A stretch of DNA of 64,000 nt from Thermodesulfobacterium hveragerdense DSM 12571. Lineage in GTDB: Bacteria; Desulfobacterota; Thermodesulfobacteria; Thermodesulfobacteriales; Thermodesulfobacteriaceae. Shown here in pieces: positions 51,906 to 60,788 of the stretch. Position 1 is the stretch's first letter. Every line of letters begins with the position of its first letter. The notes under the pieces are model-generated. The model saw only the letters and a list, made by a program, of their open reading frames with translations, did not search any database and was not told the origin of the DNA. The DNA lies in assembly GCF_000423845.1 (NCBI RefSeq), contig NZ_AUIT01000001.1, forward strand, positions 124,001 to 188,000, written 5' to 3'. The position numbers and the translations under genes are program-made.

Positions 51906-53477
51906 TTACCCAGCCTCTGCCAAGGCCTTCTTTCTTTCTTCTAAACTTTCTTCTAAAAGCCATTTTTTAACTAACATAGCAGCCTTTTCAGGTTGACTAT
52001 GAATGATACCTAAAGCGATCTCCTGAGGTAAAGGCCCCTCCTCTTCAGCAACCTTAGCCTCTAAGGTAGGAGGAACAGCCTCTGCAATTTGTTCTAAACC
52101 TGGAGCTGGTTTAGGCTTAGGAGGAGCGATACTCTTAAGCAACGGTCTTAAAACCAGAAGATAAAGCACTATCAAACCTAAAATCAACAATAAAGGTTTA
52201 TAAAATTTACCTACATAATCCATCATCCCAGGTTTCACCACCGGTGGTTTTGAGAATTCTTTAGCCTCAACCTTAACCTCATCTCCTCTGTCTGGATTGT
52301 ACCCAATAGCACCCTTTACCAGATTTTCCAACCATACCACCTTTTCTGTAGAGTTATCTGCAAGGACCGACTTGTCAACCAGCACTGCTACACTTATTTT
52401 TTTAATACCTCCTGGCGAAATTTCAAGGTTTCTTACCTTTTTACTGACTTCGTAGTTTTTAACCATCCTCTTCTTAGAATAGGTTTCTCCCTGCCCTTGC
52501 TCTGGAGAAGTTGCCTCAAATTTTTGTTCCATAGTTCCTTTAACCCCTGCCACCCCTCCTTCAGCAGGGCCCCTGGATGTCTTTTGCTCTTCTTCTGCCT
52601 CTTCAGAAACCACCGCGGTGCCTTCTGGGTCGTAGGTCTCTTCTACCAACTTTTCTTTATCAAAAGAAAGGTCTACCGCAACCTGAGCTACCGCTTTACC
52701 CGGACCTAAAGCCTTTTCTAACATGTCTTCTATCTTAGTCTTAAACTCCTCTTCTATCTTTTTTTTGTAAGCAAGCTGGGTAGTGGTAAACTCCTCTTCT
52801 TCAGAGGGCATTTTGATGCTTTTCCCAGTGGTGGCATCTACGATGGTTACATTCTTTGGGTCAAGCTTAGGAACAGCCCCACTTACAAAATTGATGATAC
52901 CCTTTACCTGGTTAGTAGAAAGTTCATATCCAGGAAGAAGTTCTATCAAAACCGAGGCCTTAGGAGGCTTTTCTTCCTCAATAAAAAGACTTTCCTTAGG
53001 CATAGCTAAATGAACCCTAACTGACTTTATCCCTTTTATACCTTGAATACTTCTTGCCAGCTCACCCTCTAAAGCTCTCTGGTAGTTTACCTTTTCCTGA
53101 AACTCAGTAAGACCCATCTGTTCTTTATCGAAAAGCTCAAACCCTGGACCTCGATACCCACCTACCAGCCCCTTACCTGCTATCTCCATACGAAGCTCAG
53201 GAACTCTATCCTTAGGAACATAAATACTTCCATCTGGGTCAACCTTGTAGGGAATTTTCTGTTCCTTTAAATATTGAATAACCTGATGATTGGTAGCTTC
53301 ATCCATACTCCGGTAAAGTAAACCCCAGCTTGGTTTAGAAACAAACCAAACCCCTAAAACCAAAAGGAAGGTAAGCCCTAAGCTTCCCCCTATCAACATA
53401 AAGCGTTTTCGGTTATCTAACCTTGTCCAAAAATCCTTTAGTTGAGCAGGCAACTCCCTAAGGTTAGGCATGGCCAT
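51906..53477 (-). CDS. fliF: Flagellar MS-ring protein FliF
   Basis: A 523-residue protein with membrane helices near 27-47 and 429-447. The large periplasmic part contains the YscJ/FliF ring-building domain ('LFDKEQMGLTEFQEKVNYQRALEGEL', written here as a family landmark at about 113-138). The cytoplasmic tail contains the FliG-binding helix at the C-terminus ('PEKAAMLVKKWL'). It forms the base of the rotor. Confidence 0.96.
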   Translation of the reverse strand: MAMPNLRELPAQLKDFWTRLDNRKRFMLIGGSLGLTFLLVLGVWFVSKPSWGLLYRSMDEATNHQVIQYLKEQKIPYKVDPDGSIYVPKDRVPELRMEIAGKGLVGGYRGPGFELFDKEQMGLTEFQEKVNYQRALEGELARSIQGIKGIKSVRVHLAMPKESLFIEEEKPPKASVLIELLPGYELSTNQVKGIINFVSGAVPKLDPKNVTIVDATTGKSIKMPSEEEEFTTTQLAYKKKIEEEFKTKIEDMLEKALGPGKAVAQVAVDLSFDKEKLVEETYDPEGTAVVSEEAEEEQKTSRGPAEGGVAGVKGTMEQKFEATSPEQGQGETYSKKRMVKNYEVSKKVRNLEISPGGIKKISVAVLVDKSVLADNSTEKVVWLENLVKGAIGYNPDRGDEVKVEAKEFSKPPVVKPGMMDYVGKFYKPLLLILGLIVLYLLVLRPLLKSIAPPKPKPAPGLEQIAEAVPPTLEAKVAEEEGPLPQEIALGIIHSQPEKAAMLVKKWLLEESLEERKKALAEAG

Positions 53478-53497
53478 ACCGAACTTCCCCTAATACG

Positions 53498-53791
53498 TTA
53501 GATTTGCATTCTCATGATTTCTTGATAGGCCTCAAGCACCTTATTCCTTATCCTCAAAAGGAGTTTAAAATTGGTATCAGCCTTGGAAATACTTAAAGCT
53601 ACATCAGCAAGGTCTATATCTTCTCCTTTGGCCAGGGCTTCGATAGAGACCAGAGCCTTTTTCTGAGAATCATCCACCTCTTTTAATTTGTCCAACAAAA
53701 AATCCTTAAAACTCAATCCTTCTACCTTATCCTTTTGAATGAGATTTTCAACCCTTTGATAGTTATTTAACAACGAGGGATTAACCTTCAT
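53498..53791 (-). CDS. fliE: Flagellar hook-basal body protein FliE
   Basis: A 97-residue protein in the canonical flgC-fliE-fliF order. 'SFKDFLLDKLKEVDDSQKKA' and 'KADTNFKLLLRIRNKVLEAYQEIMRMQI' (C-terminal half) are the family's conserved helices; the terminal 'EIMRMQ' is a strong marker. FliE joins the MS ring to the rod. Confidence 0.95.
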   Translation of the reverse strand: MKVNPSLLNNYQRVENLIQKDKVEGLSFKDFLLDKLKEVDDSQKKALVSIEALAKGEDIDLADVALSISKADTNFKLLLRIRNKVLEAYQEIMRMQI

Positions 53792-53811
53792 CGGATTATT
53801 TCACCTCCATT

Positions 53812-54231
53812 TTATTTTAAAAGTTCTAAGGTTCTCTGGGTCATACTTTTAGAGGTAGACAACACAGAAAGATTAGCCTCATAAGCCCTACCTGCAGAAA
53901 GAAGTTCAACCATCTCGGTGATAACGTCTACGTTAGGGTATTTAACAATCCCCCTTTCATCTGCATCTGGATGTCCTGGGTCGTAAACCTCCTTAAAAGG
54001 AGCTTTGCTATCCTCTATCTTTTCCACCTTTACCAGCCTTAACGGACTTTCCTTTGAATCCTTTGAATTTAAAGGTATAGCCTTTAAGACTACATTTTTG
54101 GCTTTGTAAGGACCTCCTTCTAAAGTGCGAGTAACTTGAGCATTAGCAATATTGGTAGCTGCTACGTTTAACCTGGTTCTTTGTGCAAAAAGCCCACTTG
54201 CAGCAACCTTAGAAACATCTAAAAGCCTCAT
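53812..54231 (-). CDS. flgC: Flagellar basal-body rod protein FlgC
   Basis: A 139-residue proximal rod protein with N-terminal 'ASGLFAQRTRLNVAATNIANAQ' motif region (residues about 11-32), 'YPNVDVITEMVELLSAGRAYEAN' and the C-terminal helix. It is exported without a signal peptide through the flagellar apparatus. It follows flgB by 2 bases. Confidence 0.96.
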   Translation of the reverse strand: MRLLDVSKVAASGLFAQRTRLNVAATNIANAQVTRTLEGGPYKAKNVVLKAIPLNSKDSKESPLRLVKVEKIEDSKAPFKEVYDPGHPDADERGIVKYPNVDVITEMVELLSAGRAYEANLSVLSTSKSMTQRTLELLK

Positions 54232-54233
54232 CT

Positions 54234-54632
54234 TTATTTACCTCCCTCGGTAATAACTTCCTTTAACCTTTCTAACTCCTTGGCTAAAGCCTGCAACGTA
54301 GCTTCATACATCAACTGGTTCTCCGTAAGAGCACTTATTTCTTCTTCAAACCTCACGTTATTAGGGGTACCTAAGGTCTGAAATCTCTCTGAAGTTTCCG
54401 TCAAATTTTTGACAAGAGATTCTTTTCCGGTAATATGTTTAGGTCTGGTAATTTTCAGGTTAGGTTCATTTGAAAGATAGGTCTTCATAATCTTTTCAAA
54501 CGGTAAGTCCCTTCTTTGATAACCAGGGGTATCAACGTTGGCTATGTTTGAGGCAAGCAAGCTATGTCTCTTAGCCCTTAAATTTAGAGCTAATCTTACT
54601 GTGTTAAAGGTTTTTTCAAATAAGCCCCACAT
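54234..54632 (-). CDS. flgB: Flagellar basal-body rod protein FlgB
   Basis: A 132-residue rod protein: 'LNLRAKRHSLLASNIANVDTPGY' is the rod-protein N-terminal signature and 'FEEEISALTENQLMYEATLQAL' the C-terminal helix. It is the first structural gene after the sigma-54 activator and starts 3 bases after that gene's stop. Confidence 0.96.
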   Translation of the reverse strand: MWGLFEKTFNTVRLALNLRAKRHSLLASNIANVDTPGYQRRDLPFEKIMKTYLSNEPNLKITRPKHITGKESLVKNLTETSERFQTLGTPNNVRFEEEISALTENQLMYEATLQALAKELERLKEVITEGGK

Positions 54633-54635
54633 TCC

Positions 54636-55985
54636 TTAAAACCTCCCTTCAAAACCTTTTTCATTTTCATATTGTTTTAACTTGTTTCTTAGGGTCCTAA
54701 CCGTAATTCCTAAAAGCTCAGCTGCCTTAGTTTTATTACCTTTAGCTACCTCTAAAGCCTTCATGATAGCCTCTTTCTCAAGTACCTCTAAAGGTTTTAC
54801 CTCTGGCTCTGTCTGTTTATTATCAAAATTTATGCCTAAATTACGGGCTAAACTTTCATGCTGAGAAAAAGGATCTATCAGATGTTTAACCTCTATCAAA
54901 CCTCCTTCACAGGTAAGCACCGCCCTTTCTATCATGTTCTTTAACTCTCTTACGTTCCCAGGAAAAGAATAATCCATCAAAAACCTTTGAGCCTCCTCAG
55001 AAAAACCCTGTAAACTCTTTTTGTACATACGGGAAAAATTTTCCAGAAAAAATTTTGACAAAAATTTGACGTCTTCCTTTCTTTCTCTTAACGGAGGAAT
55101 TTTGACGGTTATGACGTTTAATCTATAAAACAGGTCTGACCTAAACCTCCCTTCCTTGACCTCCTTTTCTATGTCTCTGTTGGTTGCCGCTAAAAACCTA
55201 ACATCTACCTTAATAGGATGGTATCCCCCAAGTCTATCAACCTCACCTTCTTGCAAAACCCTGAGCAGTTTACTTTGAAGGGAAGGATGCATTTCAGCTA
55301 TTTCGTCTAAAAAAAGGGTGCCTCCTTCTGCCAATTCTATCTTACCTTTTTTTCTAAAATTAGCCCCTGAAAAAGCTCCTTTTTCATAGCCAAACAGTTC
55401 TGACTCAAGAAGGGTTTCTGGAAGGGCAGCACAGTTGATAGCGATAAAAGGCCCAAACCTTCGTGGGCTTTTTTGATGTATATACTTAGCAAGAAGTTCT
55501 TTTCCTGTACCAGATTCCCCTAACAAAAGAACAGGAGCTTTACTTTGGGCTACTACTTCAAGCTTTTTTAAAATGTCTAACATGTAAGGGTTTTTTGTAA
55601 GGAAGGTTTCTTCTTGCCACAAGATTCTTTTATCTTCTAAAGCAAAAAGCACGGTTTTTTCTATCAGTTCAAGAGGGGTAGAAAGAAGCTTAAAATCATA
55701 AGCACCATGCTTTACAAACTCAACGGCATCCTCTAAGTCTGCCTTTTCTGCTAAAAAGACGATGTTTTTGAAACCTTGTTTAAAAAATCTGTTTAACACC
55801 TCTATGTTTTTTGTCTGTTCATACTCCAATTCATAAACCAAAACATCTACGTTGTTTGGGTCTACCTTGGGGAATATTTCTTCTTCTTGAGAAAATAAGA
55901 TAGTTTCTATCCCTCTTTCTGTTAAAAGATCTTTTAAGAGTTTTACCTCTACGCTTTTACCGATTAAAACAACCATTCCCTTCAT
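54636..55985 (-). CDS. Sigma-54-dependent activator with degenerate receiver domain (FlrC/FlgR position)
   Basis: A 449-residue NtrC-type regulator: receiver-like domain (1-120), AAA+ domain (about 130-365; Walker A 'GESGTGKE', 'GAFSGA' sigma-54 loop, '[11 protein letters not shown]') and a Fis-type HTH (about 395-440). The receiver has Glu52 where the phosphorylated Asp belongs ('VLVYELEYEQ') and lacks the C-terminal Lys-Pro, so it may be permanently active or controlled in another way. The sigma-54 loop has Ser for Thr. It immediately precedes flgB, so it probably drives the basal-body genes. Confidence 0.92.
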   Translation of the reverse strand: MKGMVVLIGKSVEVKLLKDLLTERGIETILFSQEEEIFPKVDPNNVDVLVYELEYEQTKNIEVLNRFFKQGFKNIVFLAEKADLEDAVEFVKHGAYDFKLLSTPLELIEKTVLFALEDKRILWQEETFLTKNPYMLDILKKLEVVAQSKAPVLLLGESGTGKELLAKYIHQKSPRRFGPFIAINCAALPETLLESELFGYEKGAFSGANFRKKGKIELAEGGTLFLDEIAEMHPSLQSKLLRVLQEGEVDRLGGYHPIKVDVRFLAATNRDIEKEVKEGRFRSDLFYRLNVITVKIPPLRERKEDVKFLSKFFLENFSRMYKKSLQGFSEEAQRFLMDYSFPGNVRELKNMIERAVLTCEGGLIEVKHLIDPFSQHESLARNLGINFDNKQTEPEVKPLEVLEKEAIMKALEVAKGNKTKAAELLGITVRTLRNKLKQYENEKGFEGRF

Positions 55986-55992
55986 CTTTCTT

Positions 55993-57858
55993 CTAAAAAA
56001 CCAACTTTTGGGCCTTTTCTACCAATTTCTTTTGTTTTTTATAAACCTCAGCAAGTTCTCTTTCTAAATCAGAAGCTTCAGCTAACCTTTCCCATAGTTT
56101 ATCTGTCTTTCCTATTTTTCCTTGTCTCTCTAAATAATAAGTCTCTATCAAGGCTATCTTGGGTTCCTTAGGGAACTTTTTTTTGGCTATCTCTAACACC
56201 CTCTCGAAAGTAACGTTATCTTTACCTAAGCTTTCTAAAAGAAGAATTAAATAATCCTTAAGCTCTGGTTGAAAATAAGGATTTTGAAGGTATGCCCAAG
56301 CCTTTGCATACTGTTTGTTGTTGATAGCCTGTAAAAACATAAACCCAAGAAGGTTCTTTTTATAAAATTCCGATAGATTAGAAGAGAGAGCTTGGGCAAG
56401 GTATTTTTCTGCCTGACCTAAATTTCTTTTGCTTTCATACAAAGTCCTTAGATAAAAGTAAAAAGGATAACTAATTAAACTTTTTTCCTGATAGGCTGAA
56501 AGTAGGTACCCAAAAACCGAAGAAAACGTATCTATCTCACCTGTTTCGACAGCGGTAAAGCTCAAATTTATGAGTAAAGAAGATTTTAGTTCAGAGGAAA
56601 TCCCGATTTCAAAAGCCCTGATATACTCTAAAGTGGCTTTGGTAAAAAGTTTGTATTCGAAAAACATGTCACCTAATAGGTAATAAGGTTGTCCACATTT
56701 GGCTTGGTTTAAGTACTCGCTATCTTCCTTTTCCAAAGATAAAACCTCAGCGATACGTTGAGCTTTAATCCCTTCTTTAAAAAGCTCAGCCACCGAATTG
56801 CAGTAAAACTGGGTTACTTCCTTTAGATTTGAGCTTTCTGGAAAATTTTTTAAAAACTCTAAAGAACTTTTTCTTAAAAGTGTATAATTCTTAAGGTCTG
56901 CAAGCACCCTTATTTCTACTAAATGAGCCTCTTCAGCCAAAGGGGTTTTAGCCATCTTAGCCTTTATCTGAGCGGCGAAGGAGAGTAAATCCTCTTTGGT
57001 TTGTTTGGGTAAAAGTTCTTTAATAGGTTCCTTTTCGTAGGCTATCTGATAAAGCCTAAACTTAGATATTAAACCGGGGATACCTTTATCCCAAAGGGTG
57101 ATGATAAGCTGATACAAATTTTTGGCCTTTTCTCTTTCGCCCTTTTTAAAGTAGGCTTCAGCAAGTTTTAAAACGAGGTCTGGGGTCTCTTGTGGTGTTC
57201 CATAAACGTTTATGTAATAAAAAACCTTTGTTCTTGCTTCATCCACCTTCCCTTGACGCAAAAGATAAACTACCTGAGTTTTGTAGATCTCTCTTATATT
57301 TTTTTTAATCTCTTGTAATGAAATTTCTTTCAGCTCTTTTTCAGGTAAAAGCTTAAAGTGATAAAGAAGAATTTTAGCCTCTCTTTTTGAGGCCTCATCA
57401 CAGTAGGAATCGAGAAACTCCTTAACTTCTTTGGCTATCATAGAGCCTCTACCCAGCAAAAACATGGCTTTAAACCTAATAAGGTTAGCCACACAAGCTT
57501 CAGCTCGTCCCTTAGTAACAGAAGCTACTCTTTGGGCGTAATCTACAGCCTCTTGTAAAAAACCCTCCTTTAATGCGCTCTCTGCGATAAGCAAATTTTC
57601 CTCTGGCCTTAAAGAAAAAAGCGCAGGCAATGTTTTAGCAAGAAAAACCACCTTTTCGTACTCTTTCCTTGCATAAGCCTGTTTTATCTCTTGCAATAAC
57701 TCCTCTCCCTTTTGCTGATAAGGAAGGGTAAAGTTAGATAATAAAAGAGTCGCATTAGTTGCGTTTGACGTCTTTTCAGGTTGAGAAAACACGATGGTTA
57801 CAAAACAAATCAAAACTAAAAGCAACAAAAAGCCGACAAGTTTAAACCCTTTAGACAT
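55993..57858 (-). CDS. Exported TPR-rich protein in the flagellar operon
   Basis: A 621-residue protein with a signal sequence or anchor (about 8-25, 'LVGFLLLLVLICFVTIVF') and a body of helical repeats typical of TPR/SEL-like solenoids (for example 'AEAYFKKGEREKAKNLYQLI'). It is expected in the periplasm. No enzymatic domain is visible. Position between two sigma-54 activators in the flagellar operon (7 bases before one, 21 after the other) suggests a role in motor assembly or polar placement, but this is inference. Confidence 0.78.
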   Translation of the reverse strand: MSKGFKLVGFLLLLVLICFVTIVFSQPEKTSNATNATLLLSNFTLPYQQKGEELLQEIKQAYARKEYEKVVFLAKTLPALFSLRPEENLLIAESALKEGFLQEAVDYAQRVASVTKGRAEACVANLIRFKAMFLLGRGSMIAKEVKEFLDSYCDEASKREAKILLYHFKLLPEKELKEISLQEIKKNIREIYKTQVVYLLRQGKVDEARTKVFYYINVYGTPQETPDLVLKLAEAYFKKGEREKAKNLYQLIITLWDKGIPGLISKFRLYQIAYEKEPIKELLPKQTKEDLLSFAAQIKAKMAKTPLAEEAHLVEIRVLADLKNYTLLRKSSLEFLKNFPESSNLKEVTQFYCNSVAELFKEGIKAQRIAEVLSLEKEDSEYLNQAKCGQPYYLLGDMFFEYKLFTKATLEYIRAFEIGISSELKSSLLINLSFTAVETGEIDTFSSVFGYLLSAYQEKSLISYPFYFYLRTLYESKRNLGQAEKYLAQALSSNLSEFYKKNLLGFMFLQAINNKQYAKAWAYLQNPYFQPELKDYLILLLESLGKDNVTFERVLEIAKKKFPKEPKIALIETYYLERQGKIGKTDKLWERLAEASDLERELAEVYKKQKKLVEKAQKLVF

Positions 57859-57879
57859 CCTTTAAGTGTGTAGCAAACC

Positions 57880-58890
57880 TTATGCCAAATTATATTTTTT
57901 AAGCTTTTCTATAAAGGTAGTTCGGTTAAGTTTAAGGAGCTTAGCAGCTTTAGTTTTAACCCCTGAGGCCTTTTCTAAGGCTTTTTTTAGGTAAAAAACC
58001 TCGATTTCTTTGATAAGGCTGATCAAATCAACCCCTTCTTCGGTAAGGTCAGGCAAAGCTAATCCCTCTTGATTTGAAGAAACAGAAAATAAGGACATAG
58101 GAGTTCTTATAAGCTCAATCTCCTCAGAACCTAAAGAAATACCAAAAGGATAAGAAAGGTCTTCAGGTTCTATGATCTCTTTATCAGTCAAAATCACCAG
58201 TCTTTCTACCAGGTTTTCAAGTTCTCTTACGTTGCCTGGCCAGTGATAATCTAAAAGTCTTTGGAGACTCTTTTCAGACAATCTTTTTAACGGAACCCCT
58301 TCTCTTTCGCACACCTTTTTCAGAAAAAAATTGGCTAAAAGAGCTATATCCTCTTTTCTTTTTCTAAGAGGTGGTAATTTTATAGGTATAACGTTTAACC
58401 TATAAAACAAATCTTCTCTAAACCTACCAGCTTCTACCTCTTTTTCTAAATCCTTGTTGGTGGCAGCAATAATCCTTACGTCTACTTTGATAGGATGTTC
58501 TCCCCCTAACCTTTCTACTTGTCTTTCCTGAAGCACCCTTAAGAGTTTTGCCTGAAGTTTTGCGCTTAAATCACCTATTTCATCAAGAAATAGCGTCCCT
58601 TTGTTAGCTATTTCAAACTTACCAGGTTTGGTCTTGATAGCACCGGTAAAAGCCCCTTTTTCATAGCCAAAAAGTTCAGCCTCAAGCAACTCTTCTGGGA
58701 TGGCAGCACAATTAATCGCTACAAAGGGCCCCTGACGCTTGCTGTTAAAATGTATGTATTTAGCCAGAACCTCCTTTCCTGTGCCTGATTCTCCTAAAAT
58801 AAGGACAGTACTATTTGAAGGCGCTACCTTTTTGGCCAACTGATAGACTTCTTTCATCACCGAATTGTGAGTTTCTATCAAATAACTCAT
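57880..58890 (-). CDS. Sigma-54-dependent transcriptional activator lacking an N-terminal sensor domain
   Basis: A 336-residue protein that consists of only the AAA+ domain (about 5-235; '[15 protein letters not shown]', intact 'GAFTGA' loop, '[11 protein letters not shown]') and a Fis-type HTH ('[19 protein letters not shown]'). With no sensor part it resembles the FleQ/FlrA level of flagellar hierarchies, minus the N-terminal domain. Its own promoter is sigma-70-type, has a perfect palindrome over the -35, and places the ATG at the expected transcription start, so the mRNA should be leaderless. It heads the flagellar operon. Confidence 0.92.
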   Translation of the reverse strand: MSYLIETHNSVMKEVYQLAKKVAPSNSTVLILGESGTGKEVLAKYIHFNSKRQGPFVAINCAAIPEELLEAELFGYEKGAFTGAIKTKPGKFEIANKGTLFLDEIGDLSAKLQAKLLRVLQERQVERLGGEHPIKVDVRIIAATNKDLEKEVEAGRFREDLFYRLNVIPIKLPPLRKRKEDIALLANFFLKKVCEREGVPLKRLSEKSLQRLLDYHWPGNVRELENLVERLVILTDKEIIEPEDLSYPFGISLGSEEIELIRTPMSLFSVSSNQEGLALPDLTEEGVDLISLIKEIEVFYLKKALEKASGVKTKAAKLLKLNRTTFIEKLKKYNLA

Positions 58891-58896
58891 AAAAAT

Positions 58897-58927
58897 ATTA
58901 TATCATGTTTTTGACATATATGTCAAA
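58897..58927 (-). promoter_or_regulatory. Leaderless sigma-70-type promoter with an 18-base palindromic operator
   Basis: On the minus strand TTGACA (58926-58921), an 18-base spacer and consensus TATAAT (58902-58897) stop 6 bases before the ATG at 58890. TTTGACATATATGTCAAA (58927-58910) is a perfect 18-base palindrome covering the -35, a likely repressor site for the flagellar master activator. Confidence 0.7.
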
Positions 58928-58949
58928 TTTTTGGAAAAATTTTTAGATG

Positions 58950-60788
58950 TTATTTGTCGATAAACTTATGGGCATATTTTCTTACATGAGCCCCTTCAAG
59001 CACATGAAAGATCCTGATTTTTTCTAAAAGGTTTTTAGAAAAAGACCCTATAGGGAGGAAAATCACTTTTTTCCCCTGTCTGTAAGCCCAGTTTTTTGTA
59101 AAGGAGGAGGGAGGTTTTTTGGCTATATAAAGAACATATTTCTCAAGGCTGTAGTCTATCCCAGCTAAAAGCAACCTTTCTGCCTTGTTTTCTGCAAGAG
59201 AAAAAAGAGGATCTGTCCAGATGTCATAAACCCTTTTAGGAGGGTAGGTCAACATAAACCCTCCATACTTAGCCCTGGCTATCCCTGGACCTATCACCTT
59301 TTCTTTAGGGTCTGTAGCATAAAAGGCCATATCAGACTCCTGATGGTGCTCTCCATGCCAGGTAAAATTCCAAGGATACTTTTCTTCTCCTGAAATAGGG
59401 TCTGGGTCTTCTTCAAAGATGATAACCAGGGAACCTATTTTGGAACTGGTCTGTGGGTCTTCCTTTATGTAGATGGTTTCTTTAAAAACCCAATTTCTGA
59501 TGGTTTCCCTTATGTCAAGCCCATCTTTAAGGGAAGAAATAAAGGGTTCTATTTTTTTTAGGTTTTCTGTGATGACTTTAAGCCCTTTTTCTGAGGCTTT
59601 TTTACCAAAGGTTTCAACCACTATGTCTTCTGGTGGGAAAGAACAGATGGTTTTACCAGAAAACTTTTGAGCAAAGGTTTTTCTTTCTTCCCTGGAGGTA
59701 AACTTTTTTAAAAACCTAAGCCCTGCCCTTATATTTTTTACCTTTCTAAACAACCTGAGCCTTTTAACAGGTAGGTTTAACTCTTCAGGAGAAAGCTTAA
59801 TCTCAGGATAAGCTATGCCTTCTTTTTTTAGTTCATAAGCTGTTGCCATCTCCCAGACCCAAAAGGCAAACTCGTCTCCTCCTATCCCTCTTGCCGCAAC
59901 GATCAAATCAAAAAGCTCAGGTAAAAAAACCCCTTTAACCAAAAGATAGTTTCTAAGAAATTGCCCCAATACTTTCAAATCCTTGGGAGAAAGCTCACTC
60001 CCAGTTTCGTCTTTAAACTTGGTTATAGCTTTGCTTAAAACCTCTTCCCAAAGAGAAACCCTATCTATCCAAAAAGACGGGTCTTCTGATATACGTTCTC
60101 GGTTTTCTTCATAAACCTGGTGGAAAAAACCTGGCTCAGAAAGTATTTCTCTTATACTTTGTGGATGTAAACGATAGAGGTTTATTTCTACCTGTTGTTT
60201 TTGTGGGAAAAAACACAGGTTGTCTGGATTTTCTAAAGCCTTTAACACCCCTAAAACAAAGGCATAAGGCAAAACCACAGCCACCAAGCCTTCTTTTGCA
60301 AGTTGAGCCACTTTATTGGCTATATAACGCTCCTTAATCCTCACCTCAGGGATTACCCCTTGATTACCCCAACCAGAAATAAGAGTTTGGGTATAAGTCT
60401 GATAACCCATCGCAGGTAAAAAATAGGGAGAAAGGAATTTATCTATCTCAAACGATCCTTCTTCTTGGCAAGGCACATCTATAAAAAAGAGGTCTTTTTT
60501 ATACTCTAAGGCATAACGGGAAGCTTCAGCCAAAGGGCATAGCGGAGAAACTATAAGATACTCTAAACTTCCGTCCTGATAGTTAATTTCTAAGGTAGTA
60601 ATGGTAGGAAGGGTTTTTACGGCAGACAACCATTTTTCTTTAATAAAAGGTGGAAGGACTAAAGCTACAGCCTCAGGGTTTAACCGGTGAAGTTCCTTAG
60701 AGATCCCCTGAGTAATCTCAAGATTTTCTGGGAAAAAAGGTAGTAGAAAAAGAGGAAACTTCCCCTGTTTTAGGTTAATCTTAAGCAT
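58950..60788 (-). CDS. Unrecognised 612-residue protein paired with a MoxR ATPase (possibly DUF5682-like)
   Basis: A soluble protein without signal sequence. The N-terminus ('PEAVALVLPPFIKEKWL', 'PLCPLAEASRYALEYKKDLFFIDVP') has the strand order I associate with DUF5682/TraB-like proteins found with MoxR ATPases, but the match is by eye. The middle (about 230-400) is helical. From about 445 a different domain begins, with 'WHGEHHQESDMAFY' (His478, His481, His482), a possible metal site, and strongly aromatic strands such as 'YGGFMLTYPPKRVYDIW'. It shares one base with the upstream ATPase gene, so the two are coupled. No von Willebrand A domain is seen in it or nearby. Confidence 0.65.
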   Translation of the reverse strand: MLKINLKQGKFPLFLLPFFPENLEITQGISKELHRLNPEAVALVLPPFIKEKWLSAVKTLPTITTLEINYQDGSLEYLIVSPLCPLAEASRYALEYKKDLFFIDVPCQEEGSFEIDKFLSPYFLPAMGYQTYTQTLISGWGNQGVIPEVRIKERYIANKVAQLAKEGLVAVVLPYAFVLGVLKALENPDNLCFFPQKQQVEINLYRLHPQSIREILSEPGFFHQVYEENRERISEDPSFWIDRVSLWEEVLSKAITKFKDETGSELSPKDLKVLGQFLRNYLLVKGVFLPELFDLIVAARGIGGDEFAFWVWEMATAYELKKEGIAYPEIKLSPEELNLPVKRLRLFRKVKNIRAGLRFLKKFTSREERKTFAQKFSGKTICSFPPEDIVVETFGKKASEKGLKVITENLKKIEPFISSLKDGLDIRETIRNWVFKETIYIKEDPQTSSKIGSLVIIFEEDPDPISGEEKYPWNFTWHGEHHQESDMAFYATDPKEKVIGPGIARAKYGGFMLTYPPKRVYDIWTDPLFSLAENKAERLLLAGIDYSLEKYVLYIAKKPPSSFTKNWAYRQGKKVIFLPIGSFSKNLLEKIRIFHVLEGAHVRKYAHKFIDK

